Shown piece by piece: positions 59,166 to 64,000 of a stretch of 64,000 nt of DNA (position 1 is the stretch's first letter; each line of letters begins with the position of its first letter). Made by a program: the position numbers and the translations under genes. The stretch spans positions 248,001 through 312,000 of the forward strand of contig LMAJ01000004.1 in the NCBI GenBank assembly GCA_001507425.1, read 5' to 3'. A model generated the notes under the pieces. The model was given only the letters and a program-made list of their open reading frames with translations. It searched no databases and was not told the DNA's origin. This stretch comes from Flavobacteriaceae bacterium CRH (GTDB lineage: Bacteria; Bacteroidota; Bacteroidia; Flavobacteriales; Flavobacteriaceae).

Positions 59166-60653
59166 ATGAATAGCAAAAATAATACCATCACTTTAGAAGC
59201 ATATTTTCAGGATTTTAGAAAAAATATTGTCGGAATTAATCAGGAATTTACATCTCCATACGGAAAAAAACAGATAATATATACTGATTGGACTGCCAGC
59301 GGAAGATTATATCGACCAATTGAAGATAAACTTCTCAATGAATTCGGGCCTTTTGTAGCCAATACACATACTGAAACTACTGTGTCAGGTACTGCCATGA
59401 CAAAAGCATATCATCATGCCAGAAACATTATCAAGCGTCATACAAATGCTAATAATGATGATGTTTTAATAACTGATGGAACAGGAATGACAGGTGTTAT
59501 CAATAAATTTCAGCGTATTCTTGGTTTAAAAATCCCAGAAAATTTAAAGGATTTTATAACAGTTCCGGCTGAAAAAAAACCAGTTGTTTTTATCTCGCAT
59601 ATGGAGCATCATTCTAATCAAACTTCCTGGTTGGAAACTATTGCTGATGTTGAAATTATTCCGTCTTGCGAAAAAGGGCTTTTTTGCCTGGATAATTTAG
59701 AAATTTTGTTAGAAAAATATACTGACAGAACGATCAAAATTGCTTCGATTACTTCGTGTTCGAATGTAACAGGTTTAAAAACGCCTTTTCATGAAGCTGC
59801 CAAATTAATGCATCAACATAATGGTGTTTGTTTTGTAGATTTTGCCTGCTCAGGACCTTATGTAGAAATTGATATGCATCCTGAAGATACTGAATCGTAT
59901 CTTGATGCTATTTTCTTTTCGCCACATAAATTTTTGGGAGGTCCTGGAACTTCCGGGGTTTTGATTTTTAATAAAAAATTATACAATAATATGATTCCTG
60001 ATTGTCCTGGCGGAGGAACGGTAAGCTGGACAAATCCTTGGGGTGAACATAAGTACATTGACAATATTGAGGATCGCGAAGATGGCGGAACTCCCGGTTT
60101 CTTGCAGGTTATAAAAACTGCTTTGGCAATTGAGCTTAAGGAAGAAATGGGAATTGAAAACATCTTACAGCGTGAACATGAAATTGTTGATTATGTTTTT
60201 AATGAATTAGATGCTGTACCAAATATCAAAATTTTGGCAGGACAACATAAAAATCGTTTGGGTGTAATTTCATTTTTTATAGAAGATTTACATTTTAATT
60301 TAGGTGTAAAATTGCTTAACGATAAATTTGGAGTTCAGACAAGAGGTGGTTGCAGTTGCGCCGGAACTTATGGTCACTTTTTATTGCATGTAGATCAGGA
60401 AACTTCAAATAAATTGGTTAATGAAATTACCATTGGAGATTTAATCAAAAAACCGGGATGGATAAGAATGTCAATTCATCCAACAACTACCGATCAAGAA
60501 ATTGCTTTTGTTTGTGATAGCATTAAAGATTTAGCTAAAAATCATAAAACATGGGCTTTAGATTATTCTTACAATAAAGACACAAACGAGTTTATTCATA
60601 AAAACGCTAATTCGTTTGAAGATGAATTGGTGACCGGATGGTTTAAATCGTAA
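59166..60653 (+). CDS. Class V aminotransferase-fold PLP enzyme (cysteine-desulfurase-like)
   Basis: A 495-residue protein from the ATG at 59166 (MNSKNNTITLEAYF). The PLP fold is seen with GTAMTKAYHHARNIIKRH, FISHMEHHSNQTSW, CFVDFACSGPYVEIDMH and the cofactor Lys in FFSPHKFLGGPGTSG. The C-terminal part holds TRGGCSCAGTYGH, a Cys-rich loop. It is longer than SufS/IscS (about 400), with a C-terminal extension that includes WIRMSIHPTTTDQE. Family members are desulfurases or related lyases; function unproven. Confidence 0.85.
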   Translation: MNSKNNTITLEAYFQDFRKNIVGINQEFTSPYGKKQIIYTDWTASGRLYRPIEDKLLNEFGPFVANTHTETTVSGTAMTKAYHHARNIIKRHTNANNDDVLITDGTGMTGVINKFQRILGLKIPENLKDFITVPAEKKPVVFISHMEHHSNQTSWLETIADVEIIPSCEKGLFCLDNLEILLEKYTDRTIKIASITSCSNVTGLKTPFHEAAKLMHQHNGVCFVDFACSGPYVEIDMHPEDTESYLDAIFFSPHKFLGGPGTSGVLIFNKKLYNNMIPDCPGGGTVSWTNPWGEHKYIDNIEDREDGGTPGFLQVIKTALAIELKEEMGIENILQREHEIVDYVFNELDAVPNIKILAGQHKNRLGVISFFIEDLHFNLGVKLLNDKFGVQTRGGCSCAGTYGHFLLHVDQETSNKLVNEITIGDLIKKPGWIRMSIHPTTTDQEIAFVCDSIKDLAKNHKTWALDYSYNKDTNEFIHKNANSFEDELVTGWFKS

Positions 60654-60700
60654 AGTTAACAGCAAAAGTTTTTGAGTTTTTTTGAAAACATTTTATAAAT

Positions 60701-60752
60701 AATAAACCCGACAGGTTATTCCGAAGCCTCGGAATAACCTGTCGGGTTTATT
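60701..60752. repeat. 24-bp perfect hairpin (dispersed ACCCGACAGGTT type)
   Basis: AATAAACCCGACAGGTTATT plus CCGA pairs perfectly with its 24-nt complement across a 4-nt loop (AGCC). It lies between convergent genes and could terminate both. ACCCGACAGGTT arms are a familiar dispersed repeat in Flavobacteria. Confidence 0.88.
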
Positions 60753-60778
60753 GTTTCTAAAAGATTGATATTTCTTGT

Positions 60779-60845
60779 CTAGCCCCGATAGAGCCGATAT
60801 CCTTTGAGAGGAACGAACAAAGATAAAGGCGAAAGCGGGAATAAT
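60779..60845. repeat. AGCCCCGATAGAGCC-type dispersed repeat
   Basis: Starts TAGCCCCGATAGAGCCG, then ATCCTTTGAGAGGAACGAACA, AAGGCGAAAGCGGGA. I recall this GC-richer block as common in Flavobacterium spacers. No protein frame. Confidence 0.6.
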
Positions 60846-60898
60846 GGTCTTGAAAAACCGTAATAATTCTGCTCCTGAATTAAATTATAAAAATAAAA

Positions 60899-61369
60899 TT
60901 ATTTCGATTCCTGAAATTTTTTCAGAGACAATAACGCCTGTTCTTTTATTTTATTCTGGAAAAAGCCTGTCCAGCCTAATAAATATCCTGTAACTCCAAA
61001 AGCTTGTTTCGACCATTTCCAAACATCAAAATTATCAGTGTGTTTGATTATTAAGCCATCTTGAAAAACAAATTCTGCAGCGATTTTATTAATGACATTT
61101 CTATTGGTTTTGCTAAAATTATAAGCAGCGCGCCAATTTGCTGATCCTGTAAAATCATCAGCTGTAATATTTGAAAATTCAATTTTTAAATTTCCTTTAC
61201 TTCTTAAAAGCAGCATTTGCCACATATCAGAAACTTGTCCTTCTTTTAGCAAGCCAAAAGCCGGATCTATAAAATGAATTTTTGGGTGGTAGCATTCGCT
61301 CATTGTTTTGTAATCGGCGTTTGCAAAGGCAGAGTAGAATTTTTCTATAAGTTTTTCGTTTGAGTTCAT
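60899..61369 (-). CDS. NTF2-like (SnoaL-type) protein
   Basis: A 156-residue protein with the NTF2 cone fold: EKLIEKFYSAFANADYKTMSEC, YHPKIHFIDPAFG, MWQMLLLRSKGNLKIEF, NWRAAYNFSKTNRNVINKIA and FVFQDGLIIKHTDNFDVWKW. Homologues are often called nuclear transport factor 2 family or SnoaL-like proteins; the ligand is unknown. No signal peptide. Confidence 0.88.
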   Translation of the reverse strand: MNSNEKLIEKFYSAFANADYKTMSECYHPKIHFIDPAFGLLKEGQVSDMWQMLLLRSKGNLKIEFSNITADDFTGSANWRAAYNFSKTNRNVINKIAAEFVFQDGLIIKHTDNFDVWKWSKQAFGVTGYLLGWTGFFQNKIKEQALLSLKKFQESK

Positions 61370-61417
61370 AAAATACGTTTAGATCATAAATATAAGATTT
61401 ATTAGATGAAAAAAACT

Positions 61418-61942
61418 TTATAAAACACTAATTTCTTTCGCCGTATTGAATGTTTTTTTTGACTGATCGTAGGCTGTCGAGAAGTAAGATATTTTGTTTT
61501 GTGCCGTAAAATATCCGGTTTGATTGCCAAAAGTATTTGATGTTCCTGCAATTATAAATCTAATTGCCTTAATATCAGTATTTTTAAGTTTATTCATTTC
61601 TGCCGGCGTAAAATAATAGTAAGAAGTAGTCTTACCATCAGCAGATTGTTTTACATTTTTATCTGTGCAGGCAATAACGTCTGCATTGGCCAAATCTACA
61701 TAAACGCCTCCGGCAATTCTTGCTTTATCGTTTGCTGTCGCGATTGTTAATTTTAAAATTCCTCCTTTTTCTGTTTTTGCAATCTGAACATTTACTTCGC
61801 CTGTAAAAGCATATTTTTCGCAGATAAAAGTATAATCCTGCGTTGCTGAATAAGGTTTAGAACCATTTACAATAATAGTTTGCTGAGCATTTATTAAAGT
61901 TGAAATTAACAACAACACAAAAAGAGGGAATTTTATATTCAT
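61418..61942 (-). CDS. Exported hypothetical beta-rich protein
   Basis: A 174-residue protein with a signal peptide (MNIKFPLFVLLLISTLINA). Strand-rich sequence (TIIVNGSKPYSATQDYTFIC, GGVYVDLANADVIACTDKN, KNTDIKAIRFIIAGTSN). Not recognised. It follows a lipoprotein gene by 13 nt, so it belongs to the M23 operon. Confidence 0.65.
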   Translation of the reverse strand: MNIKFPLFVLLLISTLINAQQTIIVNGSKPYSATQDYTFICEKYAFTGEVNVQIAKTEKGGILKLTIATANDKARIAGGVYVDLANADVIACTDKNVKQSADGKTTSYYYFTPAEMNKLKNTDIKAIRFIIAGTSNTFGNQTGYFTAQNKISYFSTAYDQSKKTFNTAKEISVL

Positions 61943-61955
61943 ATTTTTAGATTTA

Positions 61956-62429
61956 TTAATCTGTTAATTTAGATTCGAATTTTTCATCCCAATCCATTGA
62001 TTTTATAGCCGAAACTAAATTATCTTCATTTACAAAAACGCGCAATTCTTTGTTGGCCACTTTTTTTGTATACACTGCGTGATAGCGATAAATTGTTTCT
62101 TGTTTTGTTTTATAAACACCATCTAATTTCAAATCAACAAAACTTCCATAATATTGTCTAAATCTCTGGCAGGTTTTAGTCAAACGTTCTTCAGTCGTAT
62201 TTTCCATAACAGACTGTGTAACTTCGGTTTCGTTAAAAGGTTTAAATTTTGATGTATTGCAGGTTTCTAAAACCCGCTTACCTAAATCGTAAGCCTTTCT
62301 TTGCTGATCTGAATTGACTTCAGTAATTTTTTTAATTTTTAAATCTTCTGTGTCTCTGCTAATGTTTTTCGATTTACAACCAATTAGCAACAACAAACAT
62401 ATAATCAATCCCGCTTTCTTCATAATCAT
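61956..62429 (-). CDS. Small lipoprotein
   Basis: A 157-residue protein. MIMKKAGLIICLLLLIGCKS carries a lipobox (LLIGC, Cys 18). The rest (about 40-150) is a small alpha/beta domain (GKRVLETCNTSKFKPFNET and YKTKQETIYRYHAVYTKK). It starts directly after the M23 stop and is cotranscribed with it. Function unknown. Confidence 0.7.
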   Translation of the reverse strand: MIMKKAGLIICLLLLIGCKSKNISRDTEDLKIKKITEVNSDQQRKAYDLGKRVLETCNTSKFKPFNETEVTQSVMENTTEERLTKTCQRFRQYYGSFVDLKLDGVYKTKQETIYRYHAVYTKKVANKELRVFVNEDNLVSAIKSMDWDEKFESKLTD

Positions 62430-63107
62430 TTAAGTTATTTTTAATAATAAGTTTGGGTCGGGACAATTTTCTATATAAAAGTTCAAGTCATTTATGTTAC
62501 AAACTCCAGGATAATCTCCATTATAATTTTCGATATTATTTATAATCTGAAAATGGAGGTGTGGAGCATAATCTCCATTAACTGCCGAATTTCCAAAGGT
62601 TGCAAAACTTTCGCCTTTTTTGAAAATTGTCCCAACGGTAAGGTTTTCTATACTTTCTAACGATAAATGTCCGTATAAAGTATAAAAAATTTCATTTTCA
62701 ATTTCGTGTTCCAAAATAATGGTCGGGCCATAATCTCCCAAACCAATATTATTTTTAAAACTATGTACTTTGCCATCGATAGGGGCCAAAATTGTAGTTC
62801 CCTCTTTGCACCACAAGTCCAGACCAATATGAATATTGCGTTCCGGAATCGATTCGTTTTTAAAAATAGTGCTCCTTTGATATAAATTCCGTCCTTCTAT
62901 ATAACCGCCAAATGCAACTTCCGCATTATTCCTCTTTAAATAATTTATAATAAAACCTTCAAATTGAGTAGCATTTTCAGGCTTTTTGTCAACCAGTTCT
63001 TTATTGGTAACAGATAAATCTAAAGCTATATATTTTGAAAATTCTATGCTCGAATCGATAACTTTAGTAGGTGGCAAGCTTTTTAAAATAGAAACAAGGG
63101 TTTTCAT
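62430..63107 (-). CDS. M23-family (LytM-like) metallopeptidase
   Basis: A 225-residue protein. The M23 site shows as NIHIGLDLWCKEG (HxxxD), FYTLYGHLS and APHLHFQI (HxH), with the usual APIDGKVHSFKNN loop. It lacks an obvious signal peptide, unusual for an envelope hydrolase, so the start or location is uncertain. M23 enzymes cut peptidoglycan cross-bridges or act as scaffolds. Its neighbours are a lipoprotein and a spermidine-synthase-like gene. Confidence 0.88.
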   Translation of the reverse strand: MKTLVSILKSLPPTKVIDSSIEFSKYIALDLSVTNKELVDKKPENATQFEGFIINYLKRNNAEVAFGGYIEGRNLYQRSTIFKNESIPERNIHIGLDLWCKEGTTILAPIDGKVHSFKNNIGLGDYGPTIILEHEIENEIFYTLYGHLSLESIENLTVGTIFKKGESFATFGNSAVNGDYAPHLHFQIINNIENYNGDYPGVCNINDLNFYIENCPDPNLLLKIT

Positions 63108-63117
63108 AAACTGTAAA

Positions 63118-63783
63118 TTAAGCTACTTTTTCAATAATAATTAATTCGTTGTGAACTTCTATACGAGGCAACATTTTTGTGGAAAACAATTTAGTATTTA
63201 TTTCTGAAATATATTTTCTATTTCTAACATTATGGGCTTCATCTAAAATCATGGTGTTAAAAATTACAAACCCTTTATTTTTCAAAAGAAATAAAATACG
63301 CTCTGTAAAAAATGTTTCAAATAAAAAATTGGGCATTTTTATGTCTTCAAAAACATCAATAATAATTAGATCGTAATTTTCTTTGGTTTTCAGGACAAAC
63401 TCAAAAGCATCATCAATAACAATTTCAAGTTGTTTAATCTGATCAAGATTAAAATACTGATTGGCAATCTGAATCATATCTGAGTCAATTTCAACTCCGG
63501 TAATTTTTCCTTTATATTCAACTTCGTCTACTAAAGTTTTAATTACGCTTCCGCCCGCAACACCTAATAATAAGATATGATCCATGTTGGTGATTTTTTC
63601 GTAACCAATATTCCGTAATCCATACCTCAATATACGTTGCAAACTTCCGTAAGAGTAATTGGTGTTTTCAGAATCTAAAACGAGTTCTCCATTTGCCCAG
63701 GTAACTTCGATCACTTTACTACGTGCCGATTTTTTTTTAAATATTTTTATTGGAATAATGTAACTAAATATTTTTTGGATCAT
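63118..63783 (-). CDS. Spermidine-synthase-like methyltransferase
   Basis: A 221-residue Rossmann-fold protein of the PABMT group. Motifs: ILLLGVAGGSVIKTL (glycine loop), ITGVEIDSDMIQIA (acidic ribose-binding residue), VIDDAFEF and YDLIIIDVFED. It lacks the N-terminal beta domain of true spermidine synthases, and the substrate is unknown. First gene of the M23/lipoprotein set, divergent from the PlsC gene. Confidence 0.8.
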   Translation of the reverse strand: MIQKIFSYIIPIKIFKKKSARSKVIEVTWANGELVLDSENTNYSYGSLQRILRYGLRNIGYEKITNMDHILLLGVAGGSVIKTLVDEVEYKGKITGVEIDSDMIQIANQYFNLDQIKQLEIVIDDAFEFVLKTKENYDLIIIDVFEDIKMPNFLFETFFTERILFLLKNKGFVIFNTMILDEAHNVRNRKYISEINTKLFSTKMLPRIEVHNELIIIEKVA

Positions 63784-63800
63784 TTTGTACGGGTTTTACT

Positions 63801-63808
63801 CAAATTTA
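63801..63808 (-). promoter_or_regulatory. Promoter -7 element of the spermidine-synthase-like gene
   Basis: Minus-strand TAAATTTG, 18 bp upstream of the ATG at 63783; no clear -33. Confidence 0.45.
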
Positions 63809-63849
63809 CCATTTTAAATCTTTTATTTTGCATGAAATAATAAATTTTA

Positions 63850-64000
63850 ATGAAGAAACAATTGTACAAGTTCATCTTTTTTAAGTTAATGGGCTGGAAG
63901 ATAGTAGGATTAGAAAATGCTGAAGTAAAAAAATCTGTTATGATGGTAATGCCGCACACGAGCAATCATGATTTTTATTTGGGCGTATTCACTCGCGGAA
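63850..64000 (+). CDS. PlsC-type acyltransferase, N-terminal fragment
   Basis: The ATG at 63850 opens a frame that runs off the window end (50 codons seen). It reads MKKQLYKFIFFKLMGWKIVG ... VMMVMPHTSNHDFYLGVFTRG. The catalytic NHD-type motif is seen as HTSNHDFYL, as in 1-acyl-glycerol-3-phosphate acyltransferases. The rest is missing, so the exact subfamily cannot be told. Confidence 0.85.
   Translation, partial: MKKQLYKFIFFKLMGWKIVGLENAEVKKSVMMVMPHTSNHDFYLGVFTRG

Overview
The window is a piece of a Flavobacterium-type chromosome (Bacteroidota, Flavobacteriia). The evidence is the low GC content, the absence of Shine-Dalgarno dependence, Bacteroidota promoters (TAnnTTTG, once with an ideal TTG 18 bp upstream), the protein families (DUF2911, DUF1684, DUF3667, DUF2853, fused CcsB-CcsA, YpdA, SelO, menaquinone genes) and many short intergenic inverted repeats of the kind scattered through Flavobacterium genomes. 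I see no tRNA, rRNA, CRISPR array, IS element or prophage. Most of it is ordinary core chromosome, and the interest lies in local details.

Layout. 0-4.6 kb: a fasciclin protein, an RhtA-like exporter, small exported or membrane proteins, and a serine hydrolase whose carbohydrate-binding C-terminus is cut off by an in-frame TAG. 4.6-8.8 kb: a tandemly duplicated BlaI/BlaR1 (M56 peptidase) module behind one promoter that lies inside a pair of palindromic operators spaced 20 bp apart. 8.9-14 kb: MFS transporter, DUF1684, TatD, TcdA, HAD and DUF2911, separated by simple-repeat spacers. 14.2-17.5 kb: lineage-specific small proteins. 17.5-22 kb: an operon of a PIG-L deacetylase, an unlisted 35-residue membrane peptide and a sodium:solute symporter. 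22-27.7 kb: envelope proteins and an AI-2E family permease. 27.8-31.3 kb: the housekeeping string DUF2520 / KdsC-like / UbiA / Maf / MscS. 31.3-36.5 kb: a GH28 pectinase with a LacI-type operator, divergent from the giant cytochrome c maturation protein. 36.8-39.4 kb: DUF3667, a frameshifted DoxX gene and an ECF sigma/anti-sigma pair. 40.2-42.7 kb: glutathione peroxidase, a GNAT enzyme and a thioredoxin-fold protein.

42.9-53.4 kb carries most of the menaquinone pathway on one strand (menD, menB, menA, menC) interleaved with DUF2853, a CvfB-like S1 protein, a UPF0173 hydrolase and a TPR protein; menF and menE are absent from the window. 53.5-64 kb holds an HhH/OmpA pair, a CYTH/YpdA pair, SelO, MsrA, a class V aminotransferase, and a minus-strand set with a spermidine-synthase-like protein, an M23 peptidase and a lipoprotein, and ends in a truncated PlsC-type acyltransferase.

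Three single-base frame disruptions (near 2278, 37660 and 47872), each in or beside a homopolymer or doublet, plus one nonsense codon (3145-3147), stand out. They may be real decay or sequencing indels. I found no convincing wholly new multi-gene system. The best leads are the duplicated BlaI/BlaR1 array with its double operator, the PIG-L / mini-membrane peptide / symporter operon, and the interrupted hydrolase-CBM protein.
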